A stretch of 64,000 bases of DNA, taken from the NCBI RefSeq assembly GCF_032884065.1, contig NC_088872.1:38671132-38735131 (forward strand), in the 5' to 3' direction. Source of the DNA: Artemia franciscana. Taxonomy: Eukaryota > Arthropoda > Branchiopoda > Anostraca > Artemiidae. This document shows positions 31,607-43,590 of this stretch, one piece after another (the stretch's first letter is position 1; each line of letters begins with the position of its first letter). Both the position numbers and the translations under genes were made by a program. The notes beneath the pieces are model-generated. The model was not told where the DNA came from, did no database searches, and worked only from the letters and a program-made list of their open reading frames with translations.

Positions 31607-33335
31607 TCAATATTCACTTTCAGTGTCGGACCAAGTAATTTTCTCACATCCACTGTCTTCTGGCTCCAAAGTCCGTTTCATTCCGCGATTTGCTGCAGCC
31701 CGGACTAAGGCAGGCTCTCTAAGTGGCATGTTCCTAATCAATCGCGAGTCTAATATCTCCGTAAGTAAACAATCGCTCCAAAACTCCTGAAGCTTTGGTA
31801 ATATAAACAAAAAATACTCTTTTGATCTCGGAATAGTTAAAATTTCCACATCATGCTCATGGTGATATACCACCAAGTGACATTCTTCTTGATTGGTGAT
31901 TTCTAGCTGACCTTGAATTTGAGCATAGTATTTGTGATTTTTCTTTAACTCCAATTTTGAATTGTGTGACCATAGGAAAAATTTCTTTACCAATCCTTTT
32001 TGGGATGCCACTTCCCTTATGGTCATTCCTCTGGGAATATTATGGACAGTCTTCACTTCAACTGGTGTGCCGTTTTCTAAGCGACCATCAAGAGAAGCTC
32101 CAAGAAACTGGATATTTGGATGAATGAGTAGTCCCATTCGATCTCCTTTTATTAATGATACTCCCTTTCTCTGCTCGTACGCCGTCAGTGCAATAGCCTC
32201 CAGTAGAATTCCCCTAAGCATTGGAATAGATTTGAAATTAGAATTAATTCAGATATTCTTGACTATGGGTGCGGTTGGAGTATTTTTTTTTTCGAGAAGC
32301 TATTCTATGAAAATAAGTGGCAGTAATCCTTTTGCTCCTCTCAAATATCCAGTTATCATTTTGCCCCTTTGTGTTTACGTAGATCTCCTGCAGTTTGGCT
32401 CCATCCAGATTCATATTTTTTGCAACATAATCAGCCTTTGCGATTTCAAATTCCTCTGGATTCATATCAGGCTTGTTGCAATTTGGTCCGTAATTTTGAT
32501 CGCCTTTAGGCAAACTCTGATTCTCTTTCTTTTTGGCCAGAAATCTCCCATCCATGGTTGCGTAATATCTTTTCTTATTTGTTTTTGTCCGTTTCCGAAG
32601 ATTAGAAGTTTTCACCGTGTATTCTTTTGTTATTTTGCAAGGACTGTAGCCAAATGTTTTTTTCCATGTAGAAGATTGCCATTTCGGGCCCAAGGAGTAG
32701 GATAGGCTTGCTCCACTTATCCTAGCATGGTATGACCAACGTTTCGAGCGGCTTATTTGTTTTCCGCCGACGAATTTCACTGCAACAGACATATAATTCT
32801 CGGCAAGATTGGTCGTTGCATCGTTTCTTAATAAGTCCGCTTTTTTACAAATATTTTCCACGCCAGCTTTTACATCCTCCAAAATAGTTTTCGGAAGGTT
32901 ATTATAGCGGTTCTCCACAGTTTCTAAGACCCCATTCTTTTTGGCACAGCCAGAATCACACTGTTTATGATTACCAAACACATGCTCTGGGCCTCTTCGT
33001 AAGAGTTGTCTAGATTTTCGGCAGACCCACCATCAGCCGAGTTCTTTTTTATTGCACCTCGTAGATTTTTGGTTAGCTTTAGAATTATGTCATTTGAAAG
33101 AAATTTGCTGTGCATCCCTTTTTTTGTCTTCACAACATTATGGAGGTATTTTGTATAGTTCTTGGTCACGTGATTGGCACATTCTTCTTTTTGGATATAT
33201 GATTCGTATGAAACACTTTGTCTTAGCTTGTAAAAAACACTAGAATCGCCGTCTCCGATGTATTGTAAATACTGAAGGCAATGTATGGCTTCACTTTGGC
33301 GAAAACCTTCAACAAGAATGTCGGTTAAATAATAT
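31607..33335 (-). pseudogene. Mutator-type transposase with YqaJ-like nuclease domain, frame-broken
   Basis: On the minus strand from about 33300 the frames give YIGDGDSSVFYKL and KEECANHVTKNYTKYL. Then come ATTNLAENYMSVAVKFVGGK, SGASLSYSLGPKW and KSxRITATYFHRIAS. The last frame (32221-31607) has GILLEAIALTAYE, FLGASLDGRL, PVEVKTV and KYYAQIQGQLEIT. The first part resembles the MULE-type transposase domain of arthropod proteins. The end is a YqaJ/lambda-exonuclease fold with Asp in LDG and Glu/Lys in VEVK as likely metal-site residues. Frames change near 32950 and 32230, and a stop precedes the nuclease part. The N-terminus is missing where R1 copy 5 begins. Confidence 0.75.
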
Positions 33336-33337
33336 TT

Positions 33338-34255
33338 TATGGTCGTTTTAAGTTTTAATGTTGATCATTACTTCCAGTTGAAAAAAAATATTTTCTCATT
33401 GTCTTTTTATAAATGATGCTAGAAAATCCTGCGACCCCTTCATGGAAATTCTCTTCCCTCATGAAAAATTCCTCCATGGAAAGATCCTCCCACTTAACCT
33501 GCCCCCCCCCGACCCACCCTAACCCCAACACAAAAAAGTCCCCCTGAAAACGTCTGTACACTTCATAATTAACAACTACTATGTGTAAACAATGGTCTAA
33601 GTTTATAAGTTGCCGCCCCTCCCCCGGGAACTGAGGTGGATTTAGTCATCCCCAAAGACATATTTATTAGGTTTTTGACTGAGTTAAACAGAATGGTTAT
33701 CTCAAAATTTTGATCCGGTGACCTTGGAGAAAAATGTGCGTTGGAGGGGGCCTCGGTGCCCTCCAGTTTTTCGGTCACTTAAAAAGGACACTAGAACTTT
33801 TAATTTACGTTAGAATGAACCCTCTTGCGACATTCTAGGACAACTAGGTCGATACAATCACCCCTGAGGAAAAAACAACAAAGAAAAAACAAAAAATACG
33901 CACCCGTTATCTGTCTTCTGGCAAAAATACAAAATTCCAACTTTTTTATGATAGGGGCTTGAAACTTCTACAGTTGGGTTCTCGGATACGCTGACTCTGA
34001 TGGTGTGATTTTGTTAAGATTATGTGACTTTTAGAGGGTATTTCCGCCTATTTTCTAAAATAAGGCACATTTTCTCAGGCTCGTAACTTTTGACCGGTAA
34101 GACTAAACTTGATGAAACTTATATATTTAAGATCAGCATTAAAATGCTATTCTTTTGATGTAACTATTTGTATCAAAACTTCGTTTTTTAGAGTTTTGGT
34201 TACTATTGAGCCCCTTCGCTCCTTACTACAGTTCGTTACCACGAACTGTTTGAAA
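33338..34255 (+). repeat. R1 repeat copy 5 (no foldback module)
   Basis: It starts at GTCGTTTTAAGTTTTAATG, just after the foldback arm, and runs through the whole R1 body to the end palindrome CAGTTCGTTACCACGAACTG (34231-34250). It truncates the transposase locus on its left. Bases 34256-34431 hold no recognised gene. Confidence 0.82.
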
Positions 34256-34431
34256 ATGTAACTTGTACATGAATAAAAGTAATATAATCTACAATAACGT
34301 TGGAATAGAACTTACCAATGTCTCAGGTTTTCCCAACCTTTATTTGTTCTTATTTTTTTCTGCCCATTGTGAAAATTCAAATGCTAAACTGTTATCTGAC
34401 TTGTAACCAACCAAATTTCAATGGTCAGCTG

Positions 34432-34617
34432 TTAGCAATTAGACACGTGAAAAAAAATTTAAATTCCCTTTAAATCCGGTCGCAATATTTAACAGTATTT
34501 AAATATTCTGGTACAACCCTCAAGAGAGCAATTAAGCCAATGAGAAAGGAGAAAATCTCGTTGCGTATTCAATGCTATAGGAAATAGAATTTGCTTCAAA
34601 CCTCGGAGATCCACCTT
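34432..34617 (-). repeat. R5 dispersed repeat, copy 2 (internally deleted)
   Basis: The complement carries TAAGGTGGATCTCCGAGGTT, CTATTTCCTATAGCA, CTCCTTTCTCATTGGCTTAA and CCGGATTTAAAGGGAA. It matches both ends of 28557-29175 without the middle. Its outer flank reads AAGTACC (34625-34631), the complement of the R4-type end GGTACTT. Confidence 0.6.
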
Positions 34618-34869
34618 AACAGACAAGTACCGATTATTTTTCACTCGACTGACAAGCAGCTTGTCAACTCGAGCGCTGTGTTATTTGGTTTGCAAGAAAT
34701 GCGATTCGAAAGCAATTTTACTCCAACTTCGTGGGAAATTTTACTGTTCTATATAACTATTATTTCATATCCCAATTAACATGTTATATATATTTCTCCA
34801 AACTCCTTTCGAAGCTTCTTACGAGTTGGAGTTCACTAAGGTGAAAGAGAAATTATCCTATAATGTCAC

Positions 34870-35755
34870 GAAAAAGGGAACACCAAGAGTAAACACCGAA
34901 GCAACGCAAAACCAGGCTTGCGGCTCAAAGAGAAAGGGCCAGATTAGGAATGTCCAATTTACGTCAACAAAGGCGTGTCGAGGAATCACCAAAGTAACGT
35001 GAAATCAGGCGTGCAGCTGACAGAGATAGTAAAAAAGACGGCGTTTCGATGAATCACCTGAGCAACGTGAAACCAGGCTTGCAGCTGACAGAAATGGTAA
35101 AAAAAGAAGGCGTGTCAATGTTCTACAAAAGCAACGCGTGTATAATCGCTTGACATTCAAGTACTCCCCTTCTTATGATTATAGCTTGAGTCAAGATGTT
35201 CAAATCAGGAATATGTCTGAAATTTGTTCCTATTGCAAGGCATTGAAATTTAATGGCGAAACAATGGGAATGTGTTGCGCCTCAGGAAAAGTTAAGCTTC
35301 CTCAACTGGCTGCACCACCAGAGCCATTGAATACTTTGCTTACTGGAAATACGTCTGAATCGAAGCGTTTTTTTTTATCAAACATCAGGAAATATAACTC
35401 ATGTTTCCAAATGACGTCGTTTGGTGCCCAAATCGAAGATCAAGGTCATTTTATGCCTACTTTCAAAGTAAAAGAGCAAATTTATCATAGAGGAGGCTCT
35501 CTTCTACCATTCTCAGGTGAGCATCACAAATTTTTGCAACTGTACTTCATCAGTGATAGCAATGCTGAACTGAATGCACGTTGCGAAATTTCTCCGAGCG
35601 TTGAAAGGACTATCGTTTTCCAGTTGCAACATCTTTTCCACAATATTAATAATTTAGTGCGTCTGTTCAAAACAGCAATCGACTTGATGCCTACTGATAC
35701 GCATAAGATTGTTATTTCCGCTGACAAAACGCCTACTGCTGAACATACGAATTAA
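34870..35755 (+). pseudogene. Helitron Rep N-terminal region, fragment A
   Basis: The first part carries decayed tandem ESPEQRETRLAADR-type repeats typical of Helitron N-termini. The open frame 35138-35755 has a CSYCKALKFNGETMGMCC zinc-finger-like segment, then LPQLAAPPEPL, CFQMTSFGAQ, FKVKEQIYHRGGSLLP and LQLYFISD. It ends abruptly at PTAEHTN, where R1 copy 6 starts. The HUH nuclease and helicase parts are absent. Confidence 0.85.
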
Positions 35756-35756
35756 C

Positions 35757-36557
35757 TTACGTAACGAACTTTTATATTCGTAAATTTCTATTATGTATAT
35801 GACGGGGTTCACCCCCTCGTCAGTACCTCGCTCTTTACATTAAAGCTTAAATTTTGTCCCAATTCCTTAAGAATCACCCCTGAATCACAAAGGCCGTAGA
35901 AAAAATAGCTGAAATTAATAAAATTACTTTAGCGTAAAGAACGAGGTATTGGGAGGAGGTGAACCCTTCGTGTGCGTAATAATTTCTGTTCGTTTTAAGT
36001 TTTAAAGATTCTCCTTACTTTCAGTCGAAAAAACTTTTTCATATTAATTTTTTCATTGTTCTTTAAAAAAATGCCAAGAAATCCTGCGCACCCTTCTTGG
36101 AAATTTTCTTCTCCCATGACATATTGCTCCATGGAATGTTCCCCCCGCATAACCCCTTCCCCTCTACCCCTCCTCCCAACCAAAAAATTCCCCTGAAAAC
36201 GCCTGTACACTTCCCAATAACCATTACTATATGTAAACACTGGTCAAAGTTTGTAACTCTCAGCCCCTCCCACGGGGACTGTGGGGGAGTAAGTCCTCCC
36301 AAAGACATAGTTATTAGGATTTTTGACTATGCTAAATAAAATCCCTATTTTCTAAAATAAGGCAAATTTCCTCAGGCTCGTAACTTTTGATGGGTAAATG
36401 TAAACTTAATGAAACTTAATAAAACATATAATTAAAATAAGCATTAAAATGCGATTCTTTTGATGTAACTATTGTTATAAAAATTTTGTTTTATAGAGTT
36501 TCGGTTACTATCGAGCTGAGTCGCTCCTTACTACAGTTCGTTACCACGAACTGTTTG
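35757..36557 (+). repeat. R1 repeat copy 6 with foldback module
   Basis: It starts CGTAACGAACTTTTATATTC, contains a foldback module (35775-36030; GGGGTTCACCCCCTCGTCAG arm and its near complement), then the R1 body. About 380 bases are missing near 36340, and it ends with the palindrome CAGTTCGTTACCACGAACTG (36534-36553). It interrupts the Rep fragment on its left. Confidence 0.82.
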
Positions 36558-36559
36558 AA

Positions 36560-37105
36560 AATTGTGTTGAGAGTTTATGATTCGGTATCTTGCTTCCATT
36601 GTTTAAGAGTGCTTACCGTAGGACAAGTCCATGAATACCAAGCTGCCATTTTCGCATGTCAAAGTTCGAATAATGCGTGTCCTTCGGCCTTTACTCAGTT
36701 TCTTTGTGCAAATGTTGTTCTTCACTATATGGTACTAGGAATAAGTACGCCACAGATGCATAAAAAAACCGGCTTCATTATCCTTTATCTCTGAAAATTT
36801 GGAATAACATTCCGAGTGGCATTCAGGTTTCTGAACAAATTGATTTATTTGAAAACAGATTAAAGAAGTACTTCTTGAAAGCTAAAATATAGTCACATAA
36901 ATTTTTTTGTAACAATTTATTTTTATTTCTTCTATAAAAATGGTATGACGAGAGAGCATTTTGATTTATTTGTTTAAGCGTTGATTAATCGGTTGAGGAT
37001 TGCAGTCGTTTTTATCAGGTGCTTTGTTGCCTTCCCTTGGCGGTTGTTGTAATGGTTATTTCATAGCAGTTTGTAAATAAATTAGTCATTTAGGCATGTT
37101 TCTTT
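36560..37105 (+). pseudogene. LINE C-terminal/3' fragment
   Basis: The frame carries LTVGQVHEYQAAIFACQSS and, after stops, SLKIWNNIPSGIQVSEQI and NRLKKYFLKAK. This resembles the ending of CR1/L2/Jockey-type reverse transcriptases, where the IWNxIP and FKxxLKxYL motifs close the protein. An AATAAATTAGTC follows near 37075. It lies directly after the R1 copy 6 end. No polymerase motif is left. Confidence 0.5.
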
Positions 37106-37679
37106 TACTCGATAAATAAGATTATGCCAAAAACGAGGGGGTTTCTGTCTCCGGTGTCCACAGCTCTTTATTGGAGCACGATATTTCCTTAAAAAAGACA
37201 ACTACCATTTCCAGTTGAGAATTAGCGATTTCACAATAAAAAACGGTCTGTCATTGCCTCAGTACCCATATTGCATTCTTAGCACAAATGATTCCTTCTA
37301 ATGAAGGAAAACTATGGGGTCAATTTTTGCTTCCCCGTTGATCTCAAGGACCTTAAACGAAAATTTAAAAGTACAAATATTTAAAAAAGGATCCACAAAT
37401 CCTCTCTTAATAATTTCCCTCACCTCCAAAACAATCCACTGTAAATATCCTAATAATTGGTGCGCAGCTACATGCAGTACTATTTAGCCATTATCTGTGT
37501 AAGCAGTCTATAACAGCCTTTCATTATGTGCATACAACATATATGTTTCAGGATGGGTATCTCAACATGGGACAAAGTGGCTTTTAGAATTCTCATTTGA
37601 TAGCATTTTGACCTTATTCAGGCCGAAGTGCTGTTTTGCAGCACAAAATGCAAAAATCCGTACTTTATTACTACTACTA

Positions 37680-38800
37680 ATAACAACTACCCACAGCATC
37701 AAGCCACCTGAGGCCAACACAGCTACCCACACTCCTCCTCCATCCCATTCTATTCAAAGTTCCTCTCTTTACATCCTATCAGGAAGATACCATTTTCCTT
37801 AAATCTTTCCTTACGATATCCTCCCACCCCACATAGGGAAGACCTTCTTTTCGTTCGGCCCTAGATGGTTGGCCGAAAACAACAATCTTTGGCAATATGC
37901 CATCCTTCATCTGCAGAATATGCCCTGGTTATCTCAACCTTTCTCTCATTATATACCTAGAAAGCGGGATTGAATCAAAATTTTCGTACAGCCTACTGTT
38001 TGAAATACGGTCAGTCAGTCAAATACCCAAAGCAATCCGTAGGCAATTCTTCTGGAAATTATCTAGCAAATCTTCCTCCATTTTTCAGAGCCCAGGATTC
38101 AGAACCACATTTGACCACTGTTGTCAATGTAGCTTCCAATATTTTAATCTTGTTTCGCAGACTTATCTTCCTATTTTTTTAAAACCTTTTTTCAACTATG
38201 AAAAAACACCTTGGGCCTTGGCTATTCTACTTTTAATATCTTCACTGCAACCACCGAATTTACTATAATAATACCAAGGTAAGTGAAGCTGTCCACTTGA
38301 TCGATATTTTCGTTACTCAACGTCACCTTTTCATCTTTACTTATTCCTAGCCTTAGTGACTTAGTCTTCTTAACATTAATTTTCAAACCTGTTCTAGGAC
38401 CCTGAACTCGCAGAACCTCTAAAATTTCATTCATTTTGCTGACACTTTCATCTAGGGTGCTTAAATCATCAGCATAATCTAAGTCCAGGAAAGTTTTACT
38501 TCCACATTTGATTCCGTGTCCTCCCATTGCCTTTACTGTGCTCCTTAAGAAAAGGTCCATCAAAATGATCCATATAAATCGTGATAGAACACATCCATGC
38601 TTAACTCCTAATTTGATATGAAGCCAGCTAGTAACGTTATCTCCTACCTTAATCGCAGTAATTTTATTCTCATATATAGCATTAACCAATTTAATGTATT
38701 TGAAAGAAGGGGAGGCTACCACAGATTGTAAGTTTTCTCGCAGTTTCCATATAATACACCTTCATGGGTTGTTTTGACAACAAAATTCATGTTTAATTTT
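37680..38800 (-). pseudogene. RTE-like LINE reverse transcriptase, C-terminal part
   Basis: The open frame 38722-38222 has YIKLVNAIYENK, GVKHGCVLSRF (family GVKQGCVLSP), LDLDYADDLSTL, GLKINVKKTKSLRLG and VDSFTYLGIII. These match the endonuclease-reverse transcriptase type found in RTE-like elements. Below 38222, after a frameshift, CGSESWAL and an RYPGHILQM-like piece lead to a GCCTCAGGTGGCTTGATGCT tail and a TAG-type trinucleotide run near 37680. The endonuclease is missing and the frame is broken. Confidence 0.8.
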
Positions 38801-39090
38801 CTAGTTCGCTGTCTCGCAATACCGAGCACAAACGCCATAAAGCTTCTTCTGCCTCGTCAACATGTTTACTTTTTATCCTTTTATTGAAATTCATAGATAA
38901 GTATACACCAAGTTTTCAAAATCCTATTGTAGGAGCTCGTGCCCCTTATTATCAGATAAATGTCCCTTATCTCGGTTTGTATTGAAGCTATTTTTCATTT
39001 TTCTTAAGGGATGGCTAAATCTTACCATTGATTTATAATTTATGGATAAAGTTACTTCAATTTTGGAGTTTCATTAGCTTATTGGGCCAC

Positions 39091-39373
39091 GTTGTCACGT
39101 GGTGGTGAATGAGGTAAACTTACCTTTTTCGTAAATACGTTGTTTAGTTCGTCGCTGTTTAACTTCGTCATTTGAGCCCTGCTTAGAGTTCAGCGAGATA
39201 ATATTGGATTTGACATTGGTAAATAAAAGCGAGCTGTATTTTTATCTTTGTATTGACTATTTTTCCCGAGCCCTCGTAGGGATAAGCAGAGAGCACTAGG
39301 AGTTTACCGTTCTGGTAACATCCACTCAAGGACCCGTCCCCCTCCTAAGATATATTTATATTGAAATTATTGG
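39091..39373 (+). mobile_element. Possible solo LTR-like piece
   Basis: TGTCACGTGG opens the segment, AATAAAAGCGAGCTGTATTT lies at about 39221, and it is followed by ATTATTGGTGGCACAGGGCG. The last resembles the LTR/primer-site junction ATTGGTGGCA seen in many Gypsy-type elements. No second LTR, gag or pol was found. The following 39374-40855 is non-coding as far as can be read. This is a tentative call. Confidence 0.3.
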
Positions 39374-40855
39374 TGGCACAGGGCGCGGCACCTTGGGCAA
39401 AATATAGTGTCACATACGCCACAACAGGTAGTACACTAGTCGTACCAACACTAGTTATAATTGTGACAAGCCCACAGCACGCATATCAGTGCGAGAAGAA
39501 CTCTTAGAATTCGTGGCTTGTTAGAGTTGACTGTGGCACCGTAGAACACGTTACTTATGCTGGTTACCAGCGTCAATTCCAGAGAACTTGAATACTGATT
39601 GCAACAGAAGACTGTGGGCGGTGATACCATACACTAGTAACATCAGTACTGTCACTGGTGGAGCTGTGCCACGGGTAATGATGGCGCTAGAGCATTTATA
39701 CCTATGTTCTCGTTGTTTTAGGGAGCACTTTGTTGAGCGATACTTGAATCGTAGACATAATGTCCCGCCTATAGCGATACTTTCAGCAATTCCAGCTACA
39801 TTATACAACTACAAACTTACAGCATACAGCCATTAAAGCCTGTAGCTAGCTACACAACATTTATTGATTTGCAAAAACAATGCAAAGCTTTAAAATTATT
39901 CTCATGGGTTTCAACAAACTTTAAAAAAAAATATTTCGTTCAATGAGGGCAAATAAATTTTCATTAAAAAGATGAGGAAACTTAAGGGTGCTGCCCTCCA
40001 TTTTAGAGGATTTTTTGGGGGTTTACCGTTGGCCTTGACTTAAATTTGGAAATAATATTTCTTTTAATTTCGGTTTTGCGTGATTTATTTTAAAATCATA
40101 ATGGAGGCAGGCTCGCCCCTTGCTTTAGATAAATACTCTTCATATGAAGGTATTTTGCTTTTAAACTTTTAATAATGTTGGAACACTCGAAAAGCAAATT
40201 GACTACCCTTAAATTTAATTAATTAAAAAAATTATGAAAAAGATGGTTTTCAGAAAGTAAAGAGCCATATAAAAACCTAAAGAAACAAGAAATGAAGTCT
40301 TATAAGAAGTCAAACTTATAAAGATCGAAAATAACTATCAATTGATAAATGAATCCCGAAACAAACAGAAAACATACACTGATATAGATGATTCTGAAAC
40401 GGGCAAAATTAAAATGAATCATCAAGTCAAACCTAAAACGGACAGAAATTACTACAAGCAAGAGTAGGGCTTCTCCCCTCCCCCTAAACCTTCCAACGAC
40501 AATCACGTCATTTGCGTTTTATTTGAAACTATAAGCGTCTTTAACAACGTGGCTTATTTTGTCAACTCATCGACGAAAAAAAGCCATAATAATCAAGTAG
40601 ACTGTAAAAAACTAATGAAAATAGACTGAATGTTTGCTATACATTGATATAAATTCTAAGAAATCTAAGAAATTCATGATTCTAGATTTTATTCATTGAT
40701 AGTAATTTCTGGCTGTTTTAAGTTTGAATTATTATTGGACTTTATTTCTGTTTGCCTTATATTTTCCTAAGGCTCTTTACTTTTCCTCGAAAAACTTCTT
40801 TTCGGAAAGATTTCTTTTTTAAATTAATTTTTGTTCGTTTTTTGACAGTCTGGTT

Positions 40856-42100
40856 ACAAACAGTGTCTTTAGATTCTGGTTAACATCTCCCTCAACGTTC
40901 CCTGAAAGTTTCGTCTTAATGCCATTAGCCGTTCCTGAGATATTATAGAATACGTCCTATTGACGTTTTGGATGCATATAATGTCTTCTGATTTAGTTCA
41001 ATATATTTCATAAGTATATTTCCCTGAGTTCCAACTTAGTACCCTTAGCCGCTCCTGAGATATTGCAGAAGAACCATTCATAAAATCTGGAAGCAAATAG
41101 TGTCTCCGATGTAGCTCAAAAACCCCGTCAAAATCCCAGGAAGGTTTCAGCTAAATAATCTACGCCGTTCCAGAGTTATTGCAAATTCGCCTTTTTGATA
41201 ATCTAGATGTATATTGCGTCTTTTGATTTATTTCAACAGTCCCTCAATATTCCCGTACAGTTGCAACTTGATATTCATAGCCATTCCTATGATATTGCAG
41301 ATACAGATATTTGACAACCTGGATTAACTTAGTTTAATTTAGTTCAACATTGCCTAAAAATTCAAGCTTAATATCATTAGCCCTTTCTGAGATATTGTAG
41401 ATTAAGCCTTTCAAGATAAAATTTATTAATATTTTATTTAACATACGATGAATATATGCTGTTAATCCACACAAAGGCTTTTGTATTACCTCAACATCCT
41501 CAACCCCCTTAACATTGCGTGACAATCCAATTTAATAGCCTTAGCCGTTCCTGAAATAATGCGCATACGCCCTTTTTACAGCCGGGATATACATAGCGTA
41601 TTTAGACTTAGTTCAACATCCCTTGAAAGCTCAAATTTAAAACCTTTAGTTGTTCCTGGATATTGCAGATACGCCGATTTAGCAACTTGGATGAAAATAC
41701 TGTCTTTTATTTTATTTAAGCACCTCCCCTCAACTTTCCCTGAATTTTTCAACTTAATACCCTTCTCCGTTCCCGATATATTGCAGATACATTCGGTCAA
41801 CCGGAAAAGACATAGTGTTTTTTAGTTTGGTTCAGTCATACATTTCCCCAAAAAATTCCCTGAAACTTTCAACTTAATACCGTTAGCCGTTCTTTACATA
41901 TTGCAGATAGATACTTTTAACAACTAGGATACACATAGTGTCTTTTGATTTATTTCAACATCCCCTGAAAGTTTCAGCTTAATACCCTTAGCTATTCCTG
42001 ATTTATTGTAGATACGCCCCTTTTAAAGCCTGAATACACATAGTGTCTTTTGATTTAGTTCTAAATCCCCTCTAAATTTTCTTAAACTTTCAACTGAGAT
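40856..42100 (+). repeat. ~117-bp satellite, about ten monomers
   Basis: The phrase GTTCCTGAGATATTGCAGAT, or a close form, recurs at about 40941, 41050, 41170, 41283, 41386, 41547, 41652, 41770, 41890 and 41993. Units also share ACAACCTGGATACACATAGT, TTTTGATTTAGTTCAACATC and AAGTTTCAACTTAATACCCT. Spacing runs from about 103 to 160. A diverged relative lies inverted at 51905-53650. Short open frames across it are incidental. Confidence 0.88.
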
Positions 42101-42149
42101 TTTCTACAAGCCCACCTTTTCCCTTATAAACATATATTTAGACAATTGT

Positions 42150-42420
42150 CAATTTGAATAATATTGACTGTTTAGAACTGAATGACCATCTCAGAATTTT
42201 CATCAGATGTCTTTGGAGATTGTGAGGAGGGGTTGACAAAAAGAGCAAGGGAGGAGGGCTGGTAGCCCATCAATACTGTCGAGTATTAAAAAGGGCACCA
42301 GAACTTTCAATTTCTAAAGAAAGTCTCATCAGAAGCTTCTGTGACCAATCCTTCCATAGGAAATAGCTCTGAAAAAAAATACATTAAGGGCTTATGGCTT
42401 TTTACTACCGGTAATGATAG
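42150..42420 (+). repeat. Ancient R1 fragment, left part
   Basis: ATGACCATCTCAGAATTTTC, TCTTTGGAG, a GGAGGGCT stretch, TTAAAAAGGGCACCAGAACT and CTTCTGTGACC follow the R1 order but are well diverged. The continuation, with AATTTCACACC, CCAGAGTGGAGTTCTTAAAT and TTGCTCATAAC, lies at about 43370-43590. This implies an old copy opened by later insertions, one of them the SINE at 42890-43230. Confidence 0.5.
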
Positions 42421-42889
42421 TGCGTTGCTCTAATCGAATTATATTTTCTTGTCCTACTTCTAAATACCCGAAATTGGGTTTTGCTTTAACAAGGAGAGGG
42501 GATGAAAATTTTTCCCGCCATCACTATTTCAGCTGGAACAAAGGGTAGTTACAACTGTTTTGCATTGAGTAAATCCTTTGCATTCTATAGTTTAAAGTTT
42601 CCTAAACCATGGTATAAACTTATTCAGATAAAACAATTTCTCCCTCTTGAACTTCAAATCTATCGTCAATAATAAGATGCTACCCCCTCCCTCTAGTACT
42701 AAAACTTAAATACAGTCCGTCAAGCTGGGACGATGAGAGGGAAGATGGGTATATTTAACTTATGCTGCAAAATACATTTAATAATATAGAGCACCACCAT
42801 GTAACGTTGCATCCTGTGGAAACTAGCGGATCCTATATAATACATTTTGAAGCTTTTAAATGAATAATTATGTCATGATTATCTTCTAA

Positions 42890-43230
42890 TATAATTTTCT
42901 ATTAGCACCAAAGCTGTCCATCTTCTTGAAAAAAACTTTTTGCATGCTTGACCGATTGTCCGCGTAGCGCAGATACAGATCTCCTGATTTTTGCTGATCT
43001 TTCCTTTCGGCGACTAGTGCTAGAAGTAGTTTGGGGCAAATCATCCGACACTTCCTGTATTTCCTCCCAGATTTCCCCATGTACTTATTTGGAGTTCTGG
43101 CTCTGCTCACAAAGTCATGCCACTGACCCCAATCCCAAACCAAATAATGAGCAACACCAGGACTCGATTACCTACAAGAAGGACATAGGATTACAAGTCC
43201 AGTGTGCCAATCACTCGGCTAGTACGGCTC
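42890..43230 (-). mobile_element. tRNA-derived SINE candidate
   Basis: On the minus strand from 43230 the head reads GCCGTACTAGCCGAGTGATT and then GGACTTGTAATCC (like an anticodon arm with TGT). A B-box-like TCGAGTCCTGG follows after a small insertion. The rest (to about 42890) is a non-tRNA body; its 85-codon open frame is probably incidental. It lies between the two halves of the ancient R1 copy. No target duplication was established. Confidence 0.5.
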
Positions 43231-43590
43231 AAAATTATTATCCAGTGGCATAGAAAGGCGGAACAAAACACTTCCTTGGAATGTAATCTCTTTTTTGTTG
43301 CTATAAAAAGGCTCTCATCCCATCTTCTTTAATCACTATTTCGATTGGATCACCCTAGGATAAAACTAACTCAAAAAACTTGTAACCATTCTCCTCAAGG
43401 AAAACACAAAATTTCACACCCCAACTCCAGAGTGGAGTTCTTAAATATGCTGAACTGGACGTGACAATTTTTATCGCAACTCCTATCTTGATCCATTTGA
43501 TCCTATCTTGATCCATCTTTTCCATTTTTTATGAAATCAAATTTTCTGTTGCTCATAACTTCTAACAGGTAAGTCTAGATTTACTGTTGT

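Noticed and set aside
39588-39836. Overlapping open frames on both strands at 39551-39836
   Set aside because: Neither shows a family motif, and they are mutual antisense; possibly internal sequence of an LTR element but unsupported.
42886-43143. 85-codon minus-strand open frame as a gene
   Set aside because: It coincides with the body of a tRNA-headed SINE candidate and has no recognisable domain.
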